NCBI RefSeq assembly: GCF_900129135.1
Contig: NZ_FQVI01000024.1
Coordinates: 1-64,000, forward strand
Origin: Lactonifactor longoviformis DSM 17459
GTDB lineage: Bacteria; Bacillota; Clostridia; Lachnospirales; Lachnospiraceae
DNA: 64,000 nt
Direction: 5' to 3'
Below are positions 51,534 through 59,543 of the stretch, piece by piece. The notes below the pieces were generated by a model. It saw only the letters and a program-made list of their open reading frames with translations. It was not told the origin of the DNA and searched no databases. The position numbers and the translations under genes were made by a program. Numbering within the stretch: the first letter of the stretch is position 1; the number at the start of each line of letters is the position of its first letter.

Positions 51534-52082
51534 ATGATTTGCATTACCAACAGACATCTGTGCGGGGAGGATTTTCTTCAGAGGATCCACAGTCTTGCAG
51601 GGATTCCGGAGATAGAAAGAATTATTCTCAGGGAAAAGGATATGGCTCAGGAGGACTATGAGAGTCTGGCAGAACAGTGCCGGGACATCTGCCGTCATGC
51701 AGGAAAGCCCTTTGCGGTGAATCATTTTATCCAGGCTGCCCGGAGGCTTAAAATCCCGGACATTCAGATAGCATTTGCCCAAATGGAGAAAAACAGGGAG
51801 TATCTGGGGGAGTTCTCCTCAGTGGGAGTATCTGTGCATTCTTCGGAGGAAGCCCGGCAGGCGGAAGCGCTGGGCGCTTCCTATATCATTGCGGGACATA
51901 TCTATGCAACGAACTGCAAAGAAGGGATCCCTCCCAGAGGTCTGCGCTATCTAAAAGAGGTCTGTGACTCCACCGGCCTGCCGGTGTACGCCATCGGCGG
52001 GATTACCCCGCGCAATATGGCAGAGGTACTGGCAGCCGGGGCGGCCGGAGGATGTATGATGTCAGGGTTTATGAAATACTGA
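51534..52082 (+). CDS. thiE: ThiE/TenI-family protein (thiamine phosphate synthase or thiazole tautomerase)
   Basis: 182-residue TIM-barrel protein. It starts MICITNRHLC, and ILREKDM, VNHF and SVGVSVHS occupy the positions of ThiE/TenI active-site loops. The loop GHIYATNCKEGIPPRGL (about residues 121-137) is closer to TenI-type tautomerases than to the GPVFPTxTK of canonical ThiE. The last gene of the operon could therefore be either; thiamine operons of Clostridia often use a dedicated ThiE elsewhere. ATG at 51534 is preferred; an in-frame ATG at 51516 would overlap thiH by 14 bases. Neither has a clear ribosome site, so translational coupling is likely. A strong terminator follows. Confidence 0.85.
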   Translation: MICITNRHLCGEDFLQRIHSLAGIPEIERIILREKDMAQEDYESLAEQCRDICRHAGKPFAVNHFIQAARRLKIPDIQIAFAQMEKNREYLGEFSSVGVSVHSSEEARQAEALGASYIIAGHIYATNCKEGIPPRGLRYLKEVCDSTGLPVYAIGGITPRNMAEVLAAGAAGGCMMSGFMKY

Positions 52083-52131
52083 AAAACGCTTCCGGGGAAC
52101 CATCATCAGTTGGTTCCCCGGAAGCGTTTTT
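52082..52131. terminator. Terminator of the thiamine operon
   Basis: Very strong hairpin: 52083-52102 pairs with 52111-52130 around TCATCAGT, followed by Ts and preceded by As. It works in both directions for the convergent thi and cyclophilin genes. Confidence 0.9.
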
Positions 52132-52149
52132 CAGTCTCTGACTGAGAGA

Positions 52150-52668
52150 TTAGCACTTTTCAGGTTCTGGATAGTCGACGCCAAAGGTTTCCACTGTCAT
52201 ACTCTGAATGACCTGGGGCTCTCTCGGCTTGTCGCTGTAATCGGTATCTGTCTCTGCAATCTTATCTACAATATCAAGGCCTTCTGTCACCTTTCCAAAT
52301 GCGGCATACGCCCCGTCCAGATGCGGGGAAGTCTTGTGCATCAGAAAGAACTGGGAACCGGCGGAGTCCGGATGCATGGCGCGGGCCATGGAGAGGACTC
52401 CGGGTGTATGCTTCAGATCATTGGAGAATCCATTCTGGGCAAACTCTCCTTTTATGGTATAGCCGGGACCTCCCATGCCGTTGCCGTCCGGGCATCCGCC
52501 CTGGATCATAAAACCTTTGATGACCCGGTGAAAAATCAGACCGTCATAGAACCCTTTCTTTACAAGGCTGATAAAATTATTTACTGTATTGGGTGCGAGT
52601 TCCGGGTATAGCTCTGCCTTCATCACATCCCCGTTTTCCATGGTAATAGTTACTACTGGATTTGCCAT
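52150..52668 (-). CDS. Cyclophilin-type peptidyl-prolyl isomerase
   Basis: 172-residue cytoplasmic PPIase. The cyclophilin pattern is complete: ELAPNTVNNFISLV (about 22-35), YDGLIFHRVIKGFMIQGG with the catalytic Arg (about 41-58), GPGYTIKGEF, SAGSQFFLMHKTSPHLDGAYAAFGKV (about 99-124). There is no signal peptide. It speeds cis-trans isomerisation of prolyl bonds in folding proteins. AAAGGAG precedes the ATG on the minus strand. It is transcribed alone. Confidence 0.96.
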   Translation of the reverse strand: MANPVVTITMENGDVMKAELYPELAPNTVNNFISLVKKGFYDGLIFHRVIKGFMIQGGCPDGNGMGGPGYTIKGEFAQNGFSNDLKHTPGVLSMARAMHPDSAGSQFFLMHKTSPHLDGAYAAFGKVTEGLDIVDKIAETDTDYSDKPREPQVIQSMTVETFGVDYPEPEKC

Positions 52669-52885
52669 AAGATAGTACTCCTTTTCCTTTACGTATTTGG
52701 CATACTGCCGTAAAACTTATTATAATATGGGATGGAGAAAGGTGCAAGTACTGATTCACCAGGTGTGCGGGAGGCCTCCTGTAGAAATGTGAGATTGCAG
52801 TGCGGTGCAGCCTTGTGCTATAATTGTACAGAATCACATGATTCAGACAGGATTCTAAGTGAAAACGGATAGGAATAGGATAATT

Positions 52886-53320
52886 ATGATATATGAAACA
52901 AACAGCCCAGAGGAAACCTTCCGGCTGGGGGAAACCATTGGACAGAGAGCCCATCCGGGAGAAATTTACACATTGATGGGTGATCTTGGTGTGGGAAAAA
53001 CAGTATTCACACAGGGAGTGGCAAAGGGTCTGGGAATTACAGAGCCTATCAGCAGTCCTACTTTTACCATCATTCAGGAATATGAAGACGGAAGGCTGCC
53101 CTTTTATCATTTTGACGTCTACCGCATCGGGGATGTGGAGGAGATGGAAGAGATTGGATATGATGACTACTTTTTCGGAAACGGAATCTGTCTCATAGAA
53201 TGGGCGAATCTGATTGAAGAGATTCTTCCTGAGGATGTCAGGCAGATTACGATAGAGAAAGATCTGGAAAAAGGCTTTGATTACCGCCGCATTATAATAG
53301 AAGGGATGGATTCATTATGA
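52886..53320 (+). CDS. tsaE: tRNA t6A biosynthesis ATPase TsaE
   Basis: 144-residue P-loop ATPase needed with TsaB and TsaD for the threonylcarbamoyl-adenosine modification of ANN-decoding tRNAs. Walker A is GDLGVGKTVFTQG (about 32-44). SSPTFTIIQEY, FYHFDVYRI and LIEWANLIEEILP are conserved TsaE segments. The start at 52886 follows AGGA by five bases; a GTG 27 bases upstream is less likely. It overlaps tsaB by four bases (ATGA), and tsaB overlaps rimI in the same way. Confidence 0.95.
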   Translation: MIYETNSPEETFRLGETIGQRAHPGEIYTLMGDLGVGKTVFTQGVAKGLGITEPISSPTFTIIQEYEDGRLPFYHFDVYRIGDVEEMEEIGYDDYFFGNGICLIEWANLIEEILPEDVRQITIEKDLEKGFDYRRIIIEGMDSL

Positions 53321-54033
53321 AACTTTTAGCTCTTGACAGTTCCGGGCTGGTGGCCTCTGTGGCTGTACTGGAAGATGACAGGCTCTTGGCAGAGTACACC
53401 ATAAACTATAAAAAAACACATTCTCAGACACTGCTTCCTATGCTGGATGAGATTGGTAAAATGATCGAACTGGATCTTAACTCCCTGGATGCCATTGCCG
53501 TCGCTGCAGGACCAGGGTCCTTTACGGGACTGCGCATAGGCGCCGCCACTGCCAAAGGGCTGGGGCTTGCTCTGGATAAACCGTTAATCGGGGTTCCCAC
53601 AGTGGATGCGCTGGCTTATAATCTCTACGATGCCAGACAGCTAATCTGCCCTATGATGGATGCCAGAAGAAGTCAGGTGTATACAGGGATCTACAGATTC
53701 GAAGATGGGAAGATGAACATTATCACAGGACAGAAGGCAGTAAAGGTTGAGGAACTAATGGGGGAGCTGAATGCACTTGGGCAGGAAGTAATCTTTTTAG
53801 GGGACGGTGTCCCGGTCTACGCAGATCTGATACGGGAAAAGATAAAGGTTCCCTATTCCTTCGCGCCGGCGCATGTGAATAAGCAGCGGGCCGGATCTGT
53901 GGGGGCACTGGGAATGGTGCTGTATCAGAGTGGACAGGTACAGTCCGCAGCAGAGCACCAGCCGGAATATCTGCGGGTATCACAGGCGGAAAGAGAACGG
54001 GCGGCAAGGTTAAAGGGACAGAAACAGGTATGA
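53317..54033 (+). CDS. tsaB: tRNA t6A biosynthesis protein TsaB
   Basis: 238-residue ASKHA-fold partner of TsaD in the t6A complex. The N-terminal loop LLALDSSGLVASVAVL and the KTHSQTLLPMLDEI helix precede AAGPGSFTGLRIGAATAKGLGLAL (about 61-84), the family signature. The C-terminal half is variable, with GDGVPVYADLIREK near 167. Length is typical. Translational coupling to tsaE and rimI is shown by ATGA overlaps on both sides. Confidence 0.94.
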   Translation: MKLLALDSSGLVASVAVLEDDRLLAEYTINYKKTHSQTLLPMLDEIGKMIELDLNSLDAIAVAAGPGSFTGLRIGAATAKGLGLALDKPLIGVPTVDALAYNLYDARQLICPMMDARRSQVYTGIYRFEDGKMNIITGQKAVKVEELMGELNALGQEVIFLGDGVPVYADLIREKIKVPYSFAPAHVNKQRAGSVGALGMVLYQSGQVQSAAEHQPEYLRVSQAERERAARLKGQKQV

Positions 54034-54464
54034 TACGGATTCGCAGAATGGAGCCCAGAGACACTTGTACGGCTGCAGACATAGAAAAGGAGAATTTTTC
54101 CCGCCCCTGGAGCAGAGAGAGCTTTGACTCCAGCGCTTTTCGAAAAGATACCTTGTATCTTGCCGCGGAAAAGGATGGACGCCTCGTAGGATATGCGGGA
54201 ATGTGGATCTCTCTGGACGAAGGCGAGATTACCAATGTGTCAGTTGCGCAGTGTGAACAGGGAAAGGGCATTGGACGGATGCTCCTGGAGCAGCTTCTCA
54301 CAGAGGCAGAACAGGCAGGGGTTGCCTCCTGCTTTCTGGAGGTCAGAAAGAGTAATGTACGGGCACTCGCACTCTACGAAAGTATGGGGTTCCAAAGGGT
54401 GGGAACCCGCAGGAATTTTTATGAAGCCCCTGTGGAGGACGGAATTGTAATGATCAGGAGATGA
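54030..54464 (+). CDS. rimI: Ribosomal-protein alanine N-acetyltransferase RimI
   Basis: 144-residue GNAT acetyltransferase that modifies the N-terminus of ribosomal protein S18 in other bacteria. It has DIEKENFSRPWSRESF (about 17-32), the acetyl-CoA loop EQGKGIGRMLLEQLL (about 74-88, Q/RxxGxG/A) and the C-terminal ALALYESMGFQRVGTRRNFY (about 110-129). Conserved placement behind tsaE-tsaB supports the name. The four-base overlap with tsaB is clear. Confidence 0.93.
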   Translation: MIRIRRMEPRDTCTAADIEKENFSRPWSRESFDSSAFRKDTLYLAAEKDGRLVGYAGMWISLDEGEITNVSVAQCEQGKGIGRMLLEQLLTEAEQAGVASCFLEVRKSNVRALALYESMGFQRVGTRRNFYEAPVEDGIVMIRR

Positions 54465-54576
54465 GAAAAATGTAATCTTTTGCTAAATTTGAAAACCGTT
54501 CCCACTATATTTATGTATTTTTTTTCGATATAATACATTTGTAAACGCAGAAGGGGATTCTAAAGGGAGGATACAG

Positions 54577-54825
54577 ATGAGGAAATACAAAAACCAACAG
54601 GCCAAACAGCTGGAGCAGGTGTCCTGCAACATGTGTGGAAGAGAACTGAAGGTGGAAAACGGAATTGTGATGGAAGGGGTTTTCCCTGTAGATATTGTAT
54701 GGGGATATTTTTCCAGTCGTGACGGGGAGCGTCATTCCTTTGACTTATGTGAATCCTGCTATGAACGGTGGACTGCAGGCTTTCAGATTCCTGTGGCCAA
54801 AGGGCAGGAAAAGGAGTTAATTTAG
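54577..54825 (+). CDS. Small zinc-ribbon-like protein of unknown function
   Basis: 82-residue soluble protein. Two cysteine pairs, CNMCGRELK (about 18-26) and CESCYERW (about 58-65), form a likely treble-clef or zinc-ribbon metal site. An amphipathic Gln/Lys-rich N-terminus precedes. I do not recognise a named family; similar short proteins are common in Lachnospiraceae. AAAGGGAGG lies eight bases before the ATG. The gene is preceded by an AT-rich promoter-like region and followed by a strong terminator, so it is transcribed alone. It may bind RNA, DNA or a protein partner; nothing here decides. Confidence 0.75.
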   Translation: MRKYKNQQAKQLEQVSCNMCGRELKVENGIVMEGVFPVDIVWGYFSSRDGERHSFDLCESCYERWTAGFQIPVAKGQEKELI

Positions 54826-54879
54826 TACCTCCCTGATAGATAAGCGCTGGTGATACAGCTATAGGTTTGACAAAAAGAG

Positions 54880-54918
54880 TGCCGCAGTGAGATTTTATAC
54901 ACTGCGGCATTTTTTTTT
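54880..54918 (+). terminator. Terminator after zinc-ribbon gene
   Basis: TGCCGCAGTG (54880-54889) pairs with CACTGCGGCA (54900-54909), followed by nine T. Confidence 0.9.
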
Positions 54919-55158
54919 GCGTAAACGGACGGAACCTGGGGATATTGCGCTTACTAAAACAAAATAAGAAAATATGTCCATTTTCAGCAGAAAATAATAC
55001 AGGTGTACCTTTCGTGTATGCTATCGGACAAAACTTCCAATTTTGAGGTTTGAAGGGAAGAATGGTACATGATATTATCTTTCTAGAGGGAGTGCCCCGG
55101 ATAAACGAAAACGGGATGAGGCAATTCAAATATGGAATAGCCTTAAGAATAATTGGAA

Positions 55159-55187
55159 TTGTGCACAAAAAAGTACAATGTTATAAT
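55159..55187 (+). promoter_or_regulatory. Sigma-A promoter of the Mrp/Mbh operon
   Basis: TTGTGC at 55159-55164, a 17-base spacer and TATAAT at 55182-55187. The start codon of the first gene is about 210 bases downstream, leaving a long leader. Confidence 0.65.
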
Positions 55188-55397
55188 AAATATAACGTGA
55201 AAATACATAAAGACTATGATAAAATATAGACAAAGTCTGGAAAATATGTAAATATTTTGCCTTGTTCTCTTGCTCCGCTCGGAGTGAAACTGAAAGAATC
55301 CCTAATTTATTTGTGTACCGCATTTACTTTCTGGTAATGCAGTACAGCGCTGGAATGAAACGAATCATAATTTCTCTATAGTCAAGGAGGTGTATCA

Positions 55398-55856
55398 TTG
55401 CTACTTATATTTATTTTATTCTGGATTGTGTTAAACGGGAAGATAACCGGAGAAATTATTGGAGCGGGAATCGTCATTTCTCTGCTGGTATTTATTTTCG
55501 CCTGCAGGTATCTGGGTTACAGCTTAAAAAGGGATGTCCGGTTTTTGAAAAAAATCCCAGTTGTGTGCTGGTATCTGGGTAATCTTATCCTGGAGGTAAT
55601 AAAGGCAACAGCCAGTGTCATGAGATTTATTTTTTCTTTTAAATATGAGGTGGAACCTGTGCTGGTGCATTTTACAGTGGACTTTAAGACGGATATAGGA
55701 CGGGTTATGATGGCTAACTATATCACGCTGACACCAGGGACCATTACGGTAGATGTGGACGGGAATGATTTTACTGTACATTGTCTGGACAAAGACTTTT
55801 CTCAGGGGATAGACGAATGTCTTATGATCAGGATTATTAAAAAAGTGGAGGAATAA
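55398..55856 (+). CDS. mnhE: Mrp/Mbh subunit E (MnhE/MbhA-like)
   Basis: 152-residue membrane protein of the Mrp antiporter E subunit family. Two N-terminal hydrophobic helices (about 1-10 and 15-34) are followed by KKIPVVCWYLGNLILEVIKA, the typical third segment. The soluble C-terminal half contains MMANYITLTPGTITVDVDG, the clearest family signature, and ECLMIRIIKKVE. Within Mrp and Mbh complexes this subunit supports assembly of the ion-translocating module. The start is TTG, seven bases after AAGGAGG. The next gene follows after two bases. Confidence 0.93.
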   Translation: MLLIFILFWIVLNGKITGEIIGAGIVISLLVFIFACRYLGYSLKRDVRFLKKIPVVCWYLGNLILEVIKATASVMRFIFSFKYEVEPVLVHFTVDFKTDIGRVMMANYITLTPGTITVDVDGNDFTVHCLDKDFSQGIDECLMIRIIKKVEE

Positions 55857-55858
55857 GT

Positions 55859-56176
55859 ATGGAACAGTATTACAGAGGTCTTTTTATCCTGTGCCTGATT
55901 ATCCTGGCAGTTATTATTCTGATTTATGTCATTCGTTCCATTATAGGGCCGAAGCTCACAGATCGGATTATAGCTGTCAATGCAATCGGTACTCTTACAA
56001 TTGTGGCAATAGCGATTCTGGCGATGCTTCTAAAAGAGTCTTATCTGCTGGATGTGTGTCTCATCTATGCTATGCTGAGCTTTTTGGCTGTGGTTGTTCT
56101 GGTACAGTTATATTTAAAGGTGTATGCAGAAAAACAGAAGGAGGACGAGGAAGAACATGATTGGGGAGAAAATTAG
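55859..56176 (+). CDS. mnhF: Mrp/Mbh subunit F (MnhF/MbhB-like)
   Basis: 105-residue protein with three membrane helices (about 7-27, 36-58, 62-86). The conserved RSIIGPKLTDRIIAVNAIGT (about 26-45) contains the Asp needed for ion transport in Mrp F subunits. A short charged tail (EKQKEDEEEHDWGEN) overlaps the next gene by 20 bases. It is the expected second gene of an mrp/mbh membrane operon. Confidence 0.93.
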   Translation: MEQYYRGLFILCLIILAVIILIYVIRSIIGPKLTDRIIAVNAIGTLTIVAIAILAMLLKESYLLDVCLIYAMLSFLAVVVLVQLYLKVYAEKQKEDEEEHDWGEN

Positions 56177-56495
56177 ATTTGTACTGTGCGCTGCATTTAT
56201 GCTGAGCGGCCTGGTGATTATGCTTGGGGCAGCCATCGGCAATTTTCGTTTCCGAACGGCTCTTAACCGGATGCATGCGGCAGCCATGGGGGACTCGCTG
56301 GGGAAGCTCTGCCTTCTGATAGGCCTTATGCTGTATCAGTGGGGCGGCACAGTTGAAGCAAAACTTCTGTTCATCCTGGCTTTTTTCTGGATGGCAGGTC
56401 CCGTGTGCAGCCATATGCTCTGCGAATTCGAAGTGACAACCAATGAGCTGATGAAAAAAGAGAAAGAGGTGAAGAAGGATGCTGACAGCGTTTAA
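56157..56495 (+). CDS. mnhG: Mrp/Mbh subunit G (MnhG/MbhC-like)
   Basis: 112-residue protein with three membrane helices (about 6-26, 45-64, 69-90). The G-subunit pattern is LVIMLGAAIGNFRFRTALNRMHAAAMGDSLG (about 16-46), including the RMHA element. The start at 56157, inside the end of the F gene, is chosen over an earlier in-frame ATG because GAGGACGAGG lies just before it. It overlaps the next gene by 17 bases. Confidence 0.92.
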   Translation: MIGEKIRFVLCAAFMLSGLVIMLGAAIGNFRFRTALNRMHAAAMGDSLGKLCLLIGLMLYQWGGTVEAKLLFILAFFWMAGPVCSHMLCEFEVTTNELMKKEKEVKKDADSV

Positions 56496-56736
56496 ATTTG
56501 TAATGTTTTTCGGACTAATTGTATGCGCTCTTTCCGCCTGTCTGGCCAGGCGTCTTCTGATATCTGTAGCTATATTTATGTCGTACAGTGTCATTATGTC
56601 TATTTTGTGGGTGGTGCTTAAGTCCCCGGATCTTGCTATCACGGAGGCTGCGGTTGGCGCCGGGGTAACCAGCGTCTTATTTTTTGTAACCCTCAAACGT
56701 ATCCGGGCAATTGGAGAGGACGAAAAGCATGAGTAA
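56479..56736 (+). CDS. mbhD: MbhD-like subunit (DUF4040; MrpA C-terminal part)
   Basis: 85-residue protein with three short helices. It matches the MbhD/DUF4040 unit that in bacterial MrpA is fused to the large subunit's C-terminus. The signature is SPDLAITEAAVGAGVTSVLFFVTLKR (about 49-74), with the conserved Glu in TEAAVG. A separate gene for this unit is the Mbh-type arrangement. AAAGAGGTGAAG precedes the ATG. It overlaps the following gene by eight bases. Confidence 0.9.
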   Translation: MLTAFKFVMFFGLIVCALSACLARRLLISVAIFMSYSVIMSILWVVLKSPDLAITEAAVGAGVTSVLFFVTLKRIRAIGEDEKHE

Positions 56737-57661
56737 GATTAAGAAAGACTACGAGCATACCTTTTTTGGCAAACTAGAGCGTTGGATTGCCGGGGAAAAT
56801 GATGTTTTTTACGAAGATCCTGAACCCATGGCCCTGGAAGAACGGGAAAAGAAAGCAGGGCATAACTATCTCGCATATCTGGAACAGATCCCGGATGTTG
56901 GATATTCCTATGAAAAAGCGAAGGCCTACCATTATATATACCGGATTCTGACGGTGCTTATGGGTGTATTTATTGTAGGAACTTTGCTTTATGTGGTGTA
57001 TTTTCTCCCTCCCTTTGGGGATGCAGACAATCCGGTAAACAATGAAGTGTCCCGGCGTTACATAGAAAAAGGGATGGAAGAGACAGGCGCTGTGAACATT
57101 GTTGCAGGAATGATCCTGGACTACAGGGCATTCGATACCTTCGGGGAATCCAATGTTTTATTTATCGCTGCTTCTGCGGTGCTTCTCCTTCTGAAGGCCG
57201 GCGACGGCGCGAAGACAGCGAAATCCCAGAAGGAGATTGGAATGAAGGAAGATGTAATCCTGCAGAGAGTAACTTTTATTCTGTCTCCTATGCTGTTCCT
57301 ATTTGGAATTTATGTGATTCTCAATGGTCATCTGTCGCCGGGAGGGGGATTTTCCGGAGGCGCAATTATAGGAGGGAGTCTGATCCTTTTCAGGAATTCC
57401 TATGGATATGAGGCCATTGAACAGTTTTTTACAGAAAAGACGTTTCAGAACTGTACTCTGATTGCCCTTGGGTTTTACTGCCTTGCCAAAAGCTACTCTT
57501 TTTTTACAGGTGCGAATCACCTGAACAGCCATATTCCGCTGGGAACGCCTGGTGATATCTTCAGTGCAGGGTTAATCCTGCCTCTGAACATTGCAGTTGG
57601 CATTGTTGTGGCCTGTACCATGTATTCGTTCTATGCACTTTTCAGCAAAGGAGGGATTTGA
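56729..57661 (+). CDS. MbhE-MrpB fusion subunit
   Basis: 310-residue membrane protein joining two units that are separate genes in archaeal mbh. A charged cytoplasmic N-terminus (1-70, with EDPEPMALEEREKKAG) is a feature I do not recognise. Residues about 73-160 resemble MbhE, the last part of MrpA, with NIVAGMILDYRAFDTFGESNVLFIAASA. Residues about 185-310 are MrpB/MbhF: LSPMLFLFGIYVILNGHLSPGGGFSGGAIIGG and HLNSHIPLGTPGDIFSAGLILPLNIAVG. The start at 56729 follows GGAGAGGA. The following MrpC gene begins one base after the stop. Confidence 0.87.
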   Translation: MSKIKKDYEHTFFGKLERWIAGENDVFYEDPEPMALEEREKKAGHNYLAYLEQIPDVGYSYEKAKAYHYIYRILTVLMGVFIVGTLLYVVYFLPPFGDADNPVNNEVSRRYIEKGMEETGAVNIVAGMILDYRAFDTFGESNVLFIAASAVLLLLKAGDGAKTAKSQKEIGMKEDVILQRVTFILSPMLFLFGIYVILNGHLSPGGGFSGGAIIGGSLILFRNSYGYEAIEQFFTEKTFQNCTLIALGFYCLAKSYSFFTGANHLNSHIPLGTPGDIFSAGLILPLNIAVGIVVACTMYSFYALFSKGGI

Positions 57662-57662
57662 G

Positions 57663-58037
57663 ATGCTGGAGCACTTTCTGGAAAATGGAGAGGTTGTTAC
57701 CTCTGTGATTCTCTTCGGTATCGGACTGGCGGCTCTCCTTCTGCACAAAAATCTGATAAAAAAGATAATTGGTCTTAATATTATGGACACCGCTGCTTAT
57801 TTGTTTCTGGCGGCGCAGGGATACATAGAAGGCAGGGGGGCGCCTATCGTTACAGACGGGGTCACCAGAATGGACGCGTACATTAATCCCATCCCCAGCG
57901 GCCTGGTCCTCACGGGAATTGTAGTGTCCGTGAGCGTGACAGCGCTGATGCTTGCCCTTACGGTCTGCCTGTATCAGAAATATCATTCCCTTAATATGGA
58001 CTATATCATTATGAAGATGAGGAAGGAGGAGGAGTAA
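57663..58037 (+). CDS. mnhC: Mrp/Mbh subunit C (NuoK-like)
   Basis: 124-residue homologue of NuoK/MrpC/MbhG with three helices (about 13-30, 38-56, 78-104). The pattern ILFGIGLAALLLHKNLIKKIIGLNIMDTAAYLFL and DAYINPIPSGLVLTGIVVSVSVTALMLAL is that of the family; conserved Glu residues of NuoK are partly replaced, as in MrpC. AAAGGAGGG lies before the ATG; the frame is open further upstream without a site. The next start (TTG) follows immediately after the stop. Confidence 0.92.
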   Translation: MLEHFLENGEVVTSVILFGIGLAALLLHKNLIKKIIGLNIMDTAAYLFLAAQGYIEGRGAPIVTDGVTRMDAYINPIPSGLVLTGIVVSVSVTALMLALTVCLYQKYHSLNMDYIIMKMRKEEE

Positions 58038-59528
58038 TTGGAATTTGTGTGCAACTTTCCGTTTTTTTCCATCATGGTTTCCATGTTCTCCGGTGTCATT
58101 TCCTCTGTCTTAAAGGGGAAGAAGGCCAGGAATCTGGGAGTTGCGGTAAATGGGATTGTGATTGTGCTCTCTGCCGCAACTCTTGCTTATGTGATGTCTA
58201 CAGGGGAAAGCTTTGTCTATACTATGGGGCATTATACCGCACCCTGGGGAAATGAGATACGCGTAGGCGTTCTGGAAGCTTTAACAGCTACTTTTTTCAG
58301 CTTTGTGATGCTGCTGTCCGTTCTGGGAGGGATGAAGCATCTTAGCCGGGAACTGGAGGACAGGAGCCTGGGCATGTATTTTCTGTTTCTGAATCTGATG
58401 CTTGGGGCGATTCTGGCATTGATCTATACAAATGATATTTTTACCGCCTATGTGTTTATAGAAATTAATACAATAGCTGCCTGCGGCCTGATTATGGTGA
58501 GGAAAACAGGTCCTGTGTATGTGGCGGCAACCAGATATATGATTATGAGTCTTATGGGGTCAGGCCTTTTTCTCATCGGTGTATGTATCCTGTATACAGT
58601 TACCGGACATCTGCTGATGCCAAATATTCAGGAAAGCGTAAAGATGCTGATGCTAAGAGGGGAGTATCATATCCCTCTGCTAATGGTAATTATTCTTATC
58701 ACGGCTGGCCTGGCCATTAAGAGCGGTCTGTATCCTTTTCATTCCTGGATGCCCGCTGCTTACGGCTTTTCCCTGCCTTCCTCCAGTGCCATTCTGTCCG
58801 GGCTGGTGTCAAAGAGCTATATTTTTCTGCTGATAAAGATTATCTACCGGGTAGTGGGCAAGGATACAATTCTGGGAAGCGATATTATAAAAGTACTCTT
58901 TGCATTCAGCGTGTTTGCTATAATCCTGGGTTCTGTGGGAGCCATTCGGGAAAAAGACATCCGATATATGAACGCATACTCTTCAGTAGCTCAGATTGGT
59001 TATGTGTATATGGGGATTGGGCTGGGAAGCCGTGCGGGAATGGTAGCGGCAATGTTTCATATCCTGGTGCACGCGGCTACGAAATCTCTCCTCTTTATCA
59101 GTGCAGAGGGGCTGAGTCAGGCCTCCGGCCATACCTATCGTATACAGGAATTAAAGGGTGCGGGATACAGGAGCCGGCTGGCCGGAATCGGTTTCACCGT
59201 AGGCGCGTTTTCCCTGGTGGGGATTCCCCTGTTCGGCGGATTTATATCTAAAATTTCTTTTGCTGTGGCAGCTACAGAGGATCCCAGAAAGGTCGTCCTT
59301 GTATTTATCGTGATTGCAATCAGTACATTGCTGAATGCTATTTACTTTGTCCGTACGGTAATAATTATCTATACCCCGGCGGCTGCATCTGAGAAGTCGA
59401 GAAGAGTAAAACTGGGAGCAGCCGGTTGTACAGCCATTACAGTATTTGCAGCCGTCAATTTTATCCTGGGCCTGTTTTCAGGGCCCTTTATAGGGGCCAT
59501 CAAACAGGGGATTGCCATGTTCCAGTAG
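58038..59528 (+). CDS. Antiporter-like subunit 1 (NuoN/MrpD-like)
   Basis: 496-residue proton-conducting membrane protein of the NuoL/M/N family, about 14 helices. The key charges are kept: Glu142 in the helix-5 segment VFIEINTIAACG, and Lys228 in LAIKSGLYPFHSWMPAAY. The broken-helix region SSSAILSGLVSKSYIFLLIK and HILVHAATKSLLFISAEGL (helix-12-like Lys) are also present. Its unusual helix-5 context and loop (AAYGFSLPSSSAIL) set it apart from the three that follow. The start is TTG at 58038, five bases after GGAGGAGG-type sequence. It is the first of four successive pumping subunits. Confidence 0.92.
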   Translation: MEFVCNFPFFSIMVSMFSGVISSVLKGKKARNLGVAVNGIVIVLSAATLAYVMSTGESFVYTMGHYTAPWGNEIRVGVLEALTATFFSFVMLLSVLGGMKHLSRELEDRSLGMYFLFLNLMLGAILALIYTNDIFTAYVFIEINTIAACGLIMVRKTGPVYVAATRYMIMSLMGSGLFLIGVCILYTVTGHLLMPNIQESVKMLMLRGEYHIPLLMVIILITAGLAIKSGLYPFHSWMPAAYGFSLPSSSAILSGLVSKSYIFLLIKIIYRVVGKDTILGSDIIKVLFAFSVFAIILGSVGAIREKDIRYMNAYSSVAQIGYVYMGIGLGSRAGMVAAMFHILVHAATKSLLFISAEGLSQASGHTYRIQELKGAGYRSRLAGIGFTVGAFSLVGIPLFGGFISKISFAVAATEDPRKVVLVFIVIAISTLLNAIYFVRTVIIIYTPAAASEKSRRVKLGAAGCTAITVFAAVNFILGLFSGPFIGAIKQGIAMFQ

Positions 59529-59543
59529 AAAAGGAGGAGACTT

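Larger units (their letters stand above)
54826..55397 (+). other. Intergenic region before the Mrp/Mbh operon
   Basis: This 572-base region contains a terminator (54880), a weakly supported 55-codon open frame (55062-55229), the promoter of the mnh/mbh operon (55159) and a leader of about 200 bases. The leader has an imperfect hairpin near 55313-55344 (GTAC-c-GCATTTAC with GTAATGC-a-GTAC). No recognised riboswitch pattern was found in the leader. Confidence 0.5.

Noticed and set aside
54560-55168. 202-codon minus-strand open frame
   Set aside because: It runs across the zinc-ribbon gene and a strong terminator, has unusual composition (many Pro, Cys, His) and no ribosome site. It is a shadow frame.
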